The notes under the pieces: generated by a model
The model's database searches: none
Told to the model about the DNA's origin: nothing
Seen by the model: the letters and a program-made list of their open reading frames with translations, nothing else
Shown: one piece after another, positions 17,682 through 26,419 of the stretch
Layout: the number at the start of each line of letters is the position of its first letter
Position numbering within the stretch: the stretch's first letter is position 1
Translations under genes and position numbers: made by a program
Assembly (NCBI RefSeq): GCF_004361815.1
Contig: NZ_SNWA01000003.1
Location: 665,490-729,489, forward strand
Origin: Paraburkholderia sp. BL10I2N1
GTDB lineage: Bacteria; Pseudomonadota; Gammaproteobacteria; Burkholderiales; Burkholderiaceae
Length of the DNA: 64,000 nucleotides
Reading direction: 5' to 3'

Positions 17682-18334
17682 ACGAATTCACGTTGTGGGA
17701 TATCGCGCGCAATCTGCTGCTTGCCGCGCGCTGGACCGTGCTGCTGTCGCTGATCGCCTTCGTGTGCGGCGGTGCAGTCGGACTTCTGTTGCTGGCGATG
17801 CGCGTATCGCCGTTGCCGTGGCTGCGCCGTATCGTCACGGTCTATGTGGAGCTTTTCCAGGGCACACCGTTGCTGATGCAACTGTTCCTCGCGTTCTTCG
17901 GCTTGCCGTTGCTCGGCGTGGACGTGTCGCCGTGGGCCGCTGCGACGGTAACGTTGACGCTCTACACCAGCGCCTATCTTGCCGATATCTGGCGCGGCTG
18001 CGTCGAGGCGGTGCCGCGCGGGCAGTGGGCCGCAGGCGCGAGTCTCGGCATGACGTTCAGCCAGCAGTTGCGCTACATCGTGTGGCCCCAGGCGAAGAAG
18101 ATCGCGGTGGCGCCGACCGTCGGCTTTCTGGTGCAGGTGGTCAAGAGCACGGCGTTGACATCAATCATCGGCTTCATCGAGTTGACCAAGACCGGCTCGA
18201 TGATCACCAACACAGCGTTCCGCCCGTTTCCAATTTACGGGATGGTCGCATTGATCTACTTTGCCATGTGCTTTCCGCTGACGTTGTACGCGCGCCGGCT
18301 GGAGCAGATGCAACACGCGCAAGGGCGCCGGTGA
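17678..18334 (+). CDS. Amino acid ABC transporter permease, second subunit
   Basis: The 218-residue protein is the partner permease. It shows RNLLLAARWTVLLSLIAFVCGG for the first helix, YVELFQGTPLLMQLFLAFFG, and the cytoplasmic coupling motif AAGASLGMTFSQQLRYIVWP (EAA-like loop). Start overlaps the upstream permease gene. It ends 149 bp before the ATPase gene in the same direction. Confidence 0.9.
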   Translation: MNEFTLWDIARNLLLAARWTVLLSLIAFVCGGAVGLLLLAMRVSPLPWLRRIVTVYVELFQGTPLLMQLFLAFFGLPLLGVDVSPWAAATVTLTLYTSAYLADIWRGCVEAVPRGQWAAGASLGMTFSQQLRYIVWPQAKKIAVAPTVGFLVQVVKSTALTSIIGFIELTKTGSMITNTAFRPFPIYGMVALIYFAMCFPLTLYARRLEQMQHAQGRR

Positions 18335-18483
18335 CAATGGCCAGGATCCGACAGGTCCTGGCGGCAGCCGTTACGCGGCCTTGACGTCGTCTTGTCGTCG
18401 GCGCTGCACGGCGCGCCCTTCGTTCAATGAGCTTTTCCCTTCGTGGCTCGTTCCACGGAACTCAACCAGGAATGGATTTCACA

Positions 18484-19209
18484 ATGATCTCAATCAACAA
18501 TGTTTCGAAGTGGTACGGACAGTTCCAGGTACTGACCGACTGCTCGACGGAAGTGAAAAAAGGCGAAGTGGTCGTGGTGTGCGGCCCGTCGGGTTCGGGC
18601 AAGTCGACGCTCATCAAGACGGTGAACGGCCTTGAGCCGTTCCAGAAAGGCGACATCACGATCGACGGCCAGTCGCTCGCCGACAGGAAGACGAATCTGT
18701 CGAAGCTGCGCGCCAAGGTTGGAATGGTGTTCCAGCACTTCGAGCTGTTCCCGCATCTGTCGATTACCGAGAACCTGACGCTCGCGCAGATCAAGGTGCT
18801 CGGCCGTTCGAACGACGAAGCCAATGCGAAGGGCCTGAAACTGCTCGATCGCGTGGGCCTGCGTGCGCACGCGGACAAGTATCCGGGGCAGCTGTCGGGT
18901 GGTCAGCAGCAGCGCGTGGCGATCGCGCGTGCGTTGTCGATGGACCCCATCGCGATGCTGTTCGACGAACCGACCTCAGCACTCGATCCCGAGATGATCA
19001 ACGAAGTGCTCGACGTAATGGTCGAACTTGCGCAGGAAGGCATGACGATGATGTGCGTCACCCACGAAATGGGTTTTGCGAAGAAGGTCGCGCATCGCGT
19101 GATCTTCATGGACAAAGGCCTCATCGTCGAAGACGACCGCAAGGAAGAGTTCTTCGCGAATCCAAAGTCGGATCGCGCGAAGGATTTTCTGGCGAAGATC
19201 CTGCATTAG
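18484..19209 (+). CDS. Amino acid ABC transporter ATP-binding protein (GltL/GlnQ-like)
   Basis: The 241-residue ATPase has Walker [10 protein letters not shown], the Q-loop [10 protein letters not shown], the signature [15 protein letters not shown], Walker [15 protein letters not shown] and the H-loop [10 protein letters not shown] chose the ATG at 18484 ([14 protein letters not shown]) because family members start here and are 241 residues; an ATG at 18472 is too close to its upstream AGGA. It completes the uptake system together with the two permeases and the binding protein. The gene ends beside an IS630 remnant on the other strand. Confidence 0.92.
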   Translation: MISINNVSKWYGQFQVLTDCSTEVKKGEVVVVCGPSGSGKSTLIKTVNGLEPFQKGDITIDGQSLADRKTNLSKLRAKVGMVFQHFELFPHLSITENLTLAQIKVLGRSNDEANAKGLKLLDRVGLRAHADKYPGQLSGGQQQRVAIARALSMDPIAMLFDEPTSALDPEMINEVLDVMVELAQEGMTMMCVTHEMGFAKKVAHRVIFMDKGLIVEDDRKEEFFANPKSDRAKDFLAKILH

Positions 19210-19460
19210 TCCATTGAACCGGATGAATCGCACCGAATGCGTCGTGTTGGATCGGAATACTTCCATTTCAATGGGACAGCCTGCTTGTTGTATCGGCGGA
19301 TGTAGCACATGAGCTTTTTGCCGAGATCCCTCGTGCTGGTGAATACCCTGCGCGTGATGACGTCGCGTTGGATGCTGGCAAACCAGTTCTCAACCTGATT
19401 CAGTCGTGACGAATACGTGGAGGTGTAATGTAGGCGTACGATAAACAGTATGGACCCGTT
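19206..19460 (-). pseudogene. IS630-family transposase C-terminal remnant
   Basis: Reading the minus strand leftward from about 19460 gives IVRLHYTSTYSSRLNQVENW, then FASIQRDVITRRVFTS, DLGKKLMCYIRRYNK and KWKYSDPTRRI, ending at TAA (19206-19208). This is the characteristic C-terminal DDE/tail region of IS630-type transposases, whose consensus reads HFTPTYSSWLNQVE...FF..I.RD...RGVFTS. The N-terminal HTH and first DDE residues are missing. Its stop abuts the stop of the ABC ATPase gene, so the fragment probably marks the old right boundary of that operon. Confidence 0.8.
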
Positions 19461-19489
19461 GGGGGAGTGCTTGATTGATGGAGAGCGAC

Positions 19490-19999
19490 ATGAGACGTCT
19501 TTATTTCCTCGTACCTGACACGACGACGGCGAAGGCGATCGTAGACGACTTGCTGCGGGCGCGGATCACATGGCGACATATCCATGTCCTCGCGAATCAC
19601 AGTGTCGCACTCGAACAGCTACCTGAGGCATCCTTGCTGCAAAGCAGCGACGTCGTGCACTCGCTCGAACGCGGCGTGGCGCTCGGCGGTGCGACCGGCG
19701 CGCTTCTCGGCCTCGTGGCACTGGTGTTTCCTCCCGCGGAGCTCGCAATTGCGGGCGGAGCCGTCGTGGCATTGACGTTGGCAGGTGCCGGCTTCGGGGC
19801 CTGGACGGCCACGATGATCGGCGTCGACGAACCGAATGCACGACTCGAGCGCTTTCGTGGCGCCATACGTGACGGCCAGCTCTTGATCATGGCCGACGTG
19901 CCTGGATCGCGAGAACAAGAGATCGAGCAGATGGTCGCGCAGCATTTTCCGAAGGCCGATCTCGAAGGCGCGGAGCCCACGACACCGATCTTCCCCTGA
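19490..19999 (+). CDS. DUF1269-like membrane-associated protein with glycine-rich hydrophobic segment
   Basis: The 169-residue protein starts at the ATG at 19490, behind GGAG at 19480-19483; an ATG at 19478 is possible. It begins RRLYFLVPDTTTAKAIVDDL, a pattern shared with Burkholderia proteins annotated DUF1269. A central hydrophobic, glycine-rich stretch follows (GGATGALLGLVALVFPPAEL through ALTLAGAGFGAWTATMIG), which probably makes a membrane hairpin. The C-terminus is acidic, with DVPGSREQEIEQMVAQHFP. Function is unknown. It is a single gene sitting between remnants. Confidence 0.65.
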   Translation: MRRLYFLVPDTTTAKAIVDDLLRARITWRHIHVLANHSVALEQLPEASLLQSSDVVHSLERGVALGGATGALLGLVALVFPPAELAIAGGAVVALTLAGAGFGAWTATMIGVDEPNARLERFRGAIRDGQLLIMADVPGSREQEIEQMVAQHFPKADLEGAEPTTPIFP

Positions 20000-20190
20000 G
20001 AAGCAGTCGAGACGAGGCCATCGGCGCCCCCTTTTGGTTGACTGCAGCCGATTGCAGAACGGCAGGGGCCGGCCAATCTATGTCGAACGCGTGAGGCAGT
20101 GATCGGCCAGGAACTGTCCTTCGCTCGCGCTAGCGCGCGGTCATTGAAACGGCTGATTGGCATTCAAATGCGGTCGGACCTTTTTTGAAT
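20000..20190. other. Short gene-free stretch downstream of the DUF1269-like gene
   Basis: About 190 bp with no gene. It contains CCTTTTTTGAATAAAAAAAGG (20179-20199 region), which could contribute to termination from either side. Confidence 0.4.
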
Positions 20191-20241
20191 AAAAAAAGGC
20201 GCGTCACGGAGTACCGGGCGGCGACCTCCCTTCGCCGCCCG
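20191..20241 (-). terminator. Possible terminator-like hairpin with downstream T run
   Basis: On the minus strand the stem CGGGCGGCG (20241-20233) pairs with CGCCGCCCG (20223-20215) around a 9-nt loop, and a run of seven T follows at 20197-20191. The gap between stem and T run is about 17 nt, longer than in a standard intrinsic terminator, so activity is uncertain. It lies just after the stop of the sialidase-like remnant. Confidence 0.45.
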
Positions 20242-20247
20242 TTGCGC

Positions 20248-21159
20248 TCATGGCAATGTGATCTGGCGGGTGTATTCGGCCGTCACGTTGGGACCCGTGG
20301 CTATGCCGAACACCGGGTACACGGTCGTGGACCCGCTAGCAGCCAGGCCCATGTAATCGCCGAGGAAATGGCCACGCGCCACCGGAGCATTCAGTATGTT
20401 GAACGAGGCTGTGGTCAGTTGCCGCTCATTGCCCCAGTTGACGGGGTTCGTACACCCTGTGGTGCAGAAGAGCGCGAAATAGTCGGTGCCCTCGAAGCCG
20501 ACAGGTGTGTTCGTGTCGTTACGAAAGTCGTAGTAGGTCACCACGACCGTCTTGCCGTCGCCCGACGCCACGACTGCGGGGATGAAGGCTTGCTGACGGC
20601 ATGGGTTCGTGGCATTCGCCGGCGTCTTGTTGATCATTACAGGCGTCGACCAGGTGGCCCCGCCGTTATCCGACTCGCTGAAGACGATCCCGCCGATCGC
20701 GATTGACCCAGCACCCGGCGTGGTGCAGGTAGCCGTCAAAAAGCGATTGTCCTGCCAGGCGAGATAGATTGCCCCCGTGACCGGGTTCACAGCGACACTA
20801 TAGAGAATGGAGGCATCGCGTATCGGCTGGCCGGTGTCCGGGGTGACCACTCCGACCACAGAAATATCGCTGGCGAACGCCGGCCCGCTCCAGCTCGCTC
20901 CCTTATCCGTGGACTTGATATAACCGATGCTGACACCCGATGGGGTGACATTGATCCCGGTAAAGAAATCGAGCAGGGTCCCATCAGGCAACACCCGCAC
21001 GATGTTGTCGATCGTCTGTGCGTTCGTGCCCGGCTGGTAGATCGGGGCGGCCGTGCTCCAGGTCACGCCATTGTCGACGGATCGCGAGAAGAAGGTCGGG
21101 CCGGTGGAGTTAAATTTGAATAAGGGGCCCCCGCCCGCTGCATCACCGATGCTGGTTAG
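20248..21159 (-). pseudogene. Sialidase-like (BNR/Asp-box repeat) protein, 5' truncated
   Basis: The frame is open from a stop at 21160-21162 down to 20248. It shows at least three Asp-box-like repeats: SRSVDNGVTWST, KSTDKGASWSG and ESDNGGATWST. Between them are propeller strands such as NPVTGAIYLAWQDNR and the stretch VVVTYYDFRNDT. Sialidase-fold proteins with these repeats are usually longer and start with a signal peptide; here neither a signal nor a good start exists and the upstream sequence changes into an IS1182 remnant at about 21200. I read it as the C-terminal portion of an exported beta-propeller protein that lost its front. A hairpin with a T run follows it. Confidence 0.7.
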
Positions 21160-21211
21160 TCACGCGGCGCCCCTGCCTCTATTGATGTGGCACAGGGCTT
21201 GCCGGCAGCGG

Positions 21212-21600
21212 TCAGGCACTGCATGTATGCGCTTGCCTAAGTACGGCGCCGGAGGATTGCGGCGTGAGCGTGTGTCCGGTTCGCCGTGCATCGATATATG
21301 CGCCTTCGACGGCAGAACCGGGCCTGCCACGGCTGCCTTCAAACGAAAGGTCCCGGCGGCAGGCAAAGGCAATGCCGCCCGTCTCGTAACGTCCGATTTC
21401 CTCCTCGTTGTGGGCGTTGGCGACGCAAATTTGCGAGAGGCAGCAATGGGGTTGCTGGCGCGGTTGTCGGTCAGTCTCGCGAAGCTGTTGCATCTGCCTC
21501 TTCAGCTTGCCGATCTTCTCCTGCAATCGCCGCGTCGTGGCCTCAATTCCCGGAGGCTGCGTCCTGTCGGCAGTGTCGAGGATCGCTTCATCCGATCACC
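21212..21600 (-). pseudogene. IS1182-like transposase remnant with internal deletion
   Basis: The minus strand reads EAILDTADRTQPPGIEATTR then LQEKIGKLKRQMQQLRE, the coiled-coil region of IS1182-family transposases. It is followed by VANAHNEEEIGRYETGGIAF, which looks like the later VADxGYxNGEEI...C/YExAGI block of the same family. The sequence between these two parts, normally about 100 residues with the first catalytic Asp, is missing, and the frame then degrades. It directly abuts the truncated sialidase-like gene and probably caused the truncation. Confidence 0.6.
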
Positions 21601-21733
21601 TGCGCTGAATGGTTAGTCCAGTTTCTTAATCTCGCAGGCCCTCCGTGATAGACGCAGGATCATTGCTGTGTTGCCTCGCAGCATTTGAACGATCAGCAGA
21701 GGTCGTTCGGAAGTGTTCACTGATGCACAAAAA

Positions 21734-21790
21734 CTTCAGATGGAGAAAAGTACTTGATTGCTTGCTGCACATTCAGTATCTTCAGATGGA
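21734..21790. promoter_or_regulatory. Paired CTTCA boxes before the marR remnant (46-bp spacing)
   Basis: CTTCAGATGGAGA occurs at 21734 and again at 21780, exactly 46 bp apart, upstream of the MarR-like start at 21847. The intact marR gene at 22879-23367 has the same arrangement of TATCTTCA boxes, again 46 bp apart. This suggests a shared operator architecture. Confidence 0.45.
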
Positions 21791-21846
21791 GATTAATGGC
21801 AGAGCAGCAGCAGTGCTTGCGTGGATCAACGGGAGTTCCAGGTCTG

Positions 21847-21975
21847 ATGGCTATCCTTTCTATCGACGATGTAACCGGAGAGCGCTCTCCGGCGAGGCTT
21901 CTCCGGCGAATCAACAGGTTGCTCAAAGCGCGAATTCAGGCGCGCTTGATCGACCGTGACTTCAACGCGGTTCAA
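21847..21975 (+). pseudogene. MarR-family regulator, N-terminal fragment (first ~43 residues)
   Basis: The frame starts MAILSIDDVTGERSPARLLR and continues RINRLLKARIQARLIDRDF, closely matching the first 43 residues of the intact MarR gene in this window (MAILTTEDLTGERSPGRLLR). Similarity ends abruptly at GGTTCAA (21969-21975), where the sequence becomes the middle of an efflux transporter gene. All of the DNA-binding domain is missing. Confidence 0.75.
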
Positions 21976-22813
21976 CAACACGCTGATTGTTGTCCTGGCG
22001 ATCTGTGCAGCCTTAGGCTTTGTGGCCTGGGTGATCTGGGAGCTCACTGAAAGCAAGCCTGCAGTGGACTTGACGTTGTTCATGCGGCGCAATTTCTGCT
22101 TTGGTGTTCTGGCAACCTGCCTCGGATACGCGTTGATCTTTTCCAACAATGTCTTGCTGCCACTCTGGCTGCAGGAGCAGATGGGATATACCGCAACGTG
22201 GGCAGGGTGCGTTGCGGCTCCGAGCGGTCTGGTAGCGGTGTTGATGACGACGCCGGTCGGGCGGCTGAAGGTGGATCCGCGCTGGATGGCAACCGGCTCC
22301 TTCGTAGCGTACGCGGCAGGCTTCTTCTTGCGTTCTCACTACACTCCGGATGCCGCTTTCTGGACGCTCACCATGCCCCTGTTCCTGCAAGGCTTTGCCC
22401 TGAGTATGTTCTTTGTGCCGCTTCTGCATATCATGCTCGACGGAATACCGCCTGAGCGCGTCCCGTCTGCGACCGGAATTTCGAATTTTGCCCGCATCAC
22501 GTCGGGGGGCTTTGCCGCATCGCTTATTACGACGTTTTGGGATCGACGCGAGGCGTTGCACCAGAGCAGGCTGGTCGAATCAAGCACCAGCTTCTCGCCT
22601 ATCTATCGTCAGGCAACCGAGCAGCTTCAGGCTCAGGGCATGAATCCCTTGCAGTCCGCCGGAACCATTTTGCGACAGACCATCAATCAGGCTTACCTGT
22701 TGTCGTCGATTGACATCTTCTACGCCAGCGGCTGGCTGGCAATGGCGATGGTGCTGGTGGTCTGGATAACCCGCAAGCCTGCGCCGGCAGAGCACGTCGC
22801 GGCAGCTGATTAG
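21969..22813 (+). pseudogene. EmrB/QacA-type (DHA2) MFS efflux transporter, C-terminal half
   Basis: From FNNTLIVVLAICAALGFVAW onward the sequence is a drug:H+ antiporter of the DHA2 family: WELTESKPAVDLTLFMRRNF, NNVLLPLWLQEQMGYTATWA, LTMPLFLQGFALSMFFVPLL and GISNFARITSGGFAASLITT, ending with a final membrane helix and AAAD. About 280 of the usual 500-520 residues remain, roughly seven of fourteen helices, with the substrate- and proton-coupling N-terminal half gone. An in-frame GTG at 21956 could start translation of the fragment. It probably once belonged to a marR-emrA-emrB operon. Confidence 0.82.
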
Positions 22814-22878
22814 TACCGCAACGGACTGAGTTCAAGCCAGGCGAATTTCTGGTCGCCGTGCGGGGCTTGACGCACGGG

Positions 22879-23367
22879 TCAATCGGTTTCGTCTTGATCG
22901 CCGCGGCTACCTGACTCGACAACGCGTTCCATGGAGTCATGGAGCTTCGTAAGAAGACGGATCAATTGCTCCGCCTCCTGTTTCTTGAAGTCGGCAAGAA
23001 TCTCATTCCAACTGGCGACCATGATCGGTACCCTTTCAGCATGCTTTGCCTCTCCGGATTTCGTGAGCACCAAACGGACCACCCGTCGATCCGAAGAACC
23101 AAGGTCACGCTTTACGTAACCGATCTCTTCGAGACTGTCGATCAGTCGGGTAGTGGCGCCCGTCGCGATGCCAATGGACCGGGCCAACTCTCCTGCGGTC
23201 GTGGCCACGCCGTCACGGATCAGCTTTAAAGCCGTCCACTGGATGACTGTCAACTGCTCGTCATCGAAGAGCGAATCAACGCGTGTTACCAGCAGTTTGT
23301 GAATGCGGCGCAAAAGCCGCCCGGGAGAGCGTTCGCCTGTTAGATCTTCGGTTGTCAGTATCGCCAT
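22879..23367 (-). CDS. MarR-family transcriptional regulator
   Basis: The 162-residue winged-helix regulator starts at the ATG at 23367. Visible parts are the N-terminal helix GERSPGRLLRRIHKLLVTRV, the recognition region GIATGATTRLIDSLEEIGY, the wing KRDLGSSDRRVVRLVLT and the C-terminal dimerisation helices ending ESGSRGDQDETD. MarR proteins usually repress their own promoter and an adjacent efflux or catabolic gene, and release DNA on binding small aromatics. The divergent LysR gene lies 203 bp away across a region with two TATCTTCA-like boxes. It is paralogous to the fragment at 21847. Confidence 0.88.
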   Translation of the reverse strand: MAILTTEDLTGERSPGRLLRRIHKLLVTRVDSLFDDEQLTVIQWTALKLIRDGVATTAGELARSIGIATGATTRLIDSLEEIGYVKRDLGSSDRRVVRLVLTKSGEAKHAERVPIMVASWNEILADFKKQEAEQLIRLLTKLHDSMERVVESGSRGDQDETD

Positions 23368-23390
23368 ATCAGAATCTCGTTTTACCTGCC

Positions 23391-23446
23391 GTTGAAGATA
23401 CCTTATCAGAAGAAATCGCTTTATACATTGTCTTCGTTTGAAGATA
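23391..23446. promoter_or_regulatory. Two TTGAAGATA boxes (46-bp spacing) in the marR-lysR intergenic region
   Basis: TTGAAGATA appears at 23392-23400 and 23438-23446, 46 bp apart. The second is part of the near-palindrome TCTTCGTTTGAAGA (23431-23444). These are good candidate MarR operators because the same paired arrangement precedes the marR remnant at 21847. Confidence 0.45.
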
Positions 23447-23570
23447 GTATGGCCGTATCGAACCAAATGATGAATCGCCGCAGGCACCCGATAGTCAGGG
23501 TCCTTTGCTCCCCTCCTGCAAAACCCGGTTCCATGGGGCGCAAGACGGATTTATCCTTGGAAAACAGGCA

Positions 23571-24512
23571 ATGGACACGCTACACATGATGCGGATATTT
23601 GTCCGCATAGCGGAAGAGGGAAGCTTTACGGGCGCTGCTTCGCGCCTGAACATCACGACAGCCAATGCGTCACGAGCGGTCTCGCAACTGGAGTCGCATT
23701 TGCGCACCCGCCTGCTCAATCGCAGTACCCGCCGCATCGCGCTGACCGAGGCGGGCCAGCGCTATCTGGACCGATGCGAACGGATACTCGCCTATGTCGA
23801 GGAGGCCGAGGCCGAGGCGGCGGATGCGCAAGCGAGGCCTTCCGGGCGGCTGCGCATCCATGCGTCGCCGAGCTTCGGCCAGGCCTACGTGGTCCCGGCG
23901 GTCGTCCGCTATCGGGAACGGTATCCCGCGGTGTCAGTCGAGTTGACGTTGTCGCAGCATATGCCGGATATCCTCGACGAGGGGTACGACGTGATGCTTC
24001 AAGTGAGTATGACGGAGTTACCGGACTCGGGACTCGTGTCACATCGGCTCGGAGATGTGCACAGTGTGTTGTGTGCGGCGCCCGCCTATCTGCGCGAGCG
24101 CGGTACGCCGCGCACGGTGCAGGACCTTGAAGTTCACTCATGCCTGCAGATTGTCACGTCGGTTTTTCCGCACGATCGCTGGCATCTGGACGGCCCTAAT
24201 GGCCGGGAGACGGTCGAGCTTCCAAAGGCGGCCTTCGAAATGAACCTTCCCGACGCGCTCAGTGTCGCACTGCGCGAAGGCGTCGGGATTGGAGCGCTGC
24301 CGATGTCGACGGTCCTGCCGGCGTTCCATAGCGGCGCGTTGGTCCGCGTGTTGCCCGAGTATCGGCTGCAAAAGCTGACCGCTTATGCGCTTTATGCGTC
24401 GCGCCAGTACCTCGACGCCAAGATCAGGACGTTCATGGATTTCTTGCGGGAGGCCGTTCCACAGGCGCTGGCCGCAGACGAGGCGGCCCTCTGTACGTCC
24501 GGTCGACCGTAG
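23571..24512 (+). CDS. LysR-family transcriptional regulator
   Basis: The 313-residue regulator has the standard N-terminal HTH (MMRIFVRIAEEGSFTGAASR, then TTANASRAVSQLESHLRTRL and LTEAGQRYL), a linker helix and the effector domain beginning GRLRIHASPSFGQAYVVPAV. The ATG at 23571 lies behind a weak ACAGGCA; a TTG upstream is unlikely. It belongs to the CrgA/DsdC-like group that often regulates a neighbouring gene. Its target is unclear: the divergent marR gene is nearest, and the CoA-transferase cluster follows about 630 bp downstream. Confidence 0.9.
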   Translation: MDTLHMMRIFVRIAEEGSFTGAASRLNITTANASRAVSQLESHLRTRLLNRSTRRIALTEAGQRYLDRCERILAYVEEAEAEAADAQARPSGRLRIHASPSFGQAYVVPAVVRYRERYPAVSVELTLSQHMPDILDEGYDVMLQVSMTELPDSGLVSHRLGDVHSVLCAAPAYLRERGTPRTVQDLEVHSCLQIVTSVFPHDRWHLDGPNGRETVELPKAAFEMNLPDALSVALREGVGIGALPMSTVLPAFHSGALVRVLPEYRLQKLTAYALYASRQYLDAKIRTFMDFLREAVPQALAADEAALCTSGRP

Positions 24513-25142
24513 TCGGCGGTCATGTCGCTTCAAGAGGGCACACGGTGCCGGGTAACAGTGTTATGTCCACTGTTGTACCGGCACGTGATCGCCGCTGCCC
24601 TTGATCCGTTTGTTTTCGTCGACGAATACCAGATCCGGTTTCCAGCCCGCTTTCCGCTCCGCCTCGTCGACCAACATGGGATGAATGCAAACCGGCCGTT
24701 TTATCCGGATTCGGGCGATGCACGTCTCAAAAGAATGATCTTCTGTAGTTGCCTTGCCGAAGCCGCCATGCGTGTAGATGAGCTGGTCAGAGCCATGCCC
24801 AGGCAGCCACGCTAGCGCCGCGGACGTTTTCATACTCCGGCACTGCCGGGCGCGAATATGCCGTCGTGCGAAGCTGGCGAGGACGGTTGGCCCGGATGCT
24901 GGCCACCCAGGACCAGGGACATTCCTGGGGCAGTTTTTCAGTATCCAGCTTGACCTCACATATTCCTGCGTGTGAATATTCATTCACCGTAGTGAATGTC
25001 AGCAGCGTGTTCACGTCAGATCCGGATGTGCACAATGTAGCCGTTCTGCGACGTCAGATGGCTGTTCACAGCTCGCCAGCTGTTCGTGCTGCGTGGGTAG
25101 CTTTGCCATTTCATTTCCAATCAATACGTAGTACAGATCATA
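24513..25142. other. 630-bp region between lysR and the CoA-transferase gene
   Basis: A minus-strand frame (24561-24833, start [17 protein letters not shown]) could encode a 90-residue protein ending [21 protein letters not shown] recognise no family and coding status is open. The right part probably contains the promoter of the downstream cluster, including a 7-bp inverted repeat at 24981-24998. Confidence 0.4.
24981..24998. promoter_or_regulatory. Inverted repeat CATTCAC-CGTA-GTGAATG
   Basis: A perfect 7-bp inverted repeat with a 4-nt centre lies about 145 bp upstream of the CoA-transferase start. The size and symmetry fit a dimeric regulator such as the IclR encoded at the end of the cluster; that link is inference. 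Confidence 0.4.
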
Positions 25143-26300
25143 ATGACCATCCCCTCAACTTCAACAACTGGATCGTTACACGGCTTGCGCGTTGTGGATC
25201 TGTCCCGCGTACTTGGCGGCCCCTATTGCACGCAGATTCTCGCCGATCACGGCGCAGAAGTGATCAAGATCGAACCGCCTGGCGGCGATGAAACGCGGGG
25301 CTGGGGACCACCGTTCGATGGCGGGACAGCTTCGTACTTCCAGGGCGTCAATCGCAACAAGCTGGGCGTCGTGCTGGATCTCACGCAGCCAGCGCAGCGC
25401 GAGCGTCTGCTCGCGCTGCTCGAAACCGCCGACGTCCTCGTTGAGAACTTCAAGATCGGCACGCTGGAGCGCTGGGGGCTTGGCTACGACACCGTACTGC
25501 GTGAACGCTTTCCGCGGCTCGTGCATTGCCGCGTGTCCGGCTTCGGCGCGGACGGCCCGCTCGGCGCGCTGCCCGGCTATGACGCGGCGATCCAGGCGAT
25601 GACCGGTCTCATGAGCGTCAACGGCGAGGCGGGTGGTGCTCCTCTACGCGTCGGCGTGCCGATCGTCGATCTCGTGACGGGACTTAATGCGGCCCTCGGT
25701 ATCCTGATGGCGTTGCGCGAGCGCGAGACGAGCGGACGTGGCCAGTTCGTCGAATCGACGCTGTTCGACTGCGCGCTCTCGATCCTGCACCCGCACACGC
25801 CCAATTACTTCTACTCGGGCAAGGAGCCGCAGCGCACTGGCAACGCCCATCCGAACATAACGCCTTACGACATGTTCCACACCGGCAGCGGCGACATCTT
25901 CCTCGCGGTCGGCAACAACGCGCAGTTCGCGGCGCTTTGCCGGCTGATCGAGGCGGCACAGCTCGCCGACGACCCACGCTTTGCCGACAACCGCTTGCGC
26001 AGCCAGCATCGCACCGCCTTGCGCGCGGAGCTGGAGCAACGCTTCGCCGCGTGGGATGGCTCGCAGCTCGCCGACACGCTTGTGCGCAATGGCGTGCCGT
26101 GTGCGCCGCTGCTGGGGCTTGGCGCGGCGCTCGCGCATCCCCACACGGCCCATCGCGCGATGAAGATCGAGATGGGTACATATCGCGGAATCGCCTCGCC
26201 GATCAAGCTGGGCCGCACACCGGCCACCTACCGGAGCGTGCCACCGGCACTCGACGAACACACTGCGCAGGTCTTCGGAGAACGATCAGGCGAGGTGTAG
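25143..26300 (+). CDS. Class III (CaiB/BaiF) CoA-transferase
   Basis: The 385-residue protein shows the family III pattern. There is an N-terminal GLRVVDLSRVLGGPYCTQIL and ADHGAEVIKIEPPGGDETRG, then GVNRNKLGVVLDLTQP, DVLVENFKIGTLERWGLGYD and FGADGPLGALPGYD. The catalytic aspartate should be the D of VPIVDLVTG near residue 175. These enzymes move CoA between carboxylic acids. With an adjacent di/tricarboxylate transporter and an acyl-CoA dehydrogenase, it probably activates an imported carboxylate using succinyl-CoA or acetyl-CoA. The specific acid is not evident. Confidence 0.88.
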   Translation: MTIPSTSTTGSLHGLRVVDLSRVLGGPYCTQILADHGAEVIKIEPPGGDETRGWGPPFDGGTASYFQGVNRNKLGVVLDLTQPAQRERLLALLETADVLVENFKIGTLERWGLGYDTVLRERFPRLVHCRVSGFGADGPLGALPGYDAAIQAMTGLMSVNGEAGGAPLRVGVPIVDLVTGLNAALGILMALRERETSGRGQFVESTLFDCALSILHPHTPNYFYSGKEPQRTGNAHPNITPYDMFHTGSGDIFLAVGNNAQFAALCRLIEAAQLADDPRFADNRLRSQHRTALRAELEQRFAAWDGSQLADTLVRNGVPCAPLLGLGAALAHPHTAHRAMKIEMGTYRGIASPIKLGRTPATYRSVPPALDEHTAQVFGERSGEV

Positions 26301-26419
26301 CCAGTGCATCAACAGGCAGTTCGACATAACCGCAACAGCGGCGCACGCAACGCCGCGCAGGAGACAACAATGACACCTGACAACCAGGCAAGAAGCCTCG
26401 CGCACAGGGAGACTGGATC

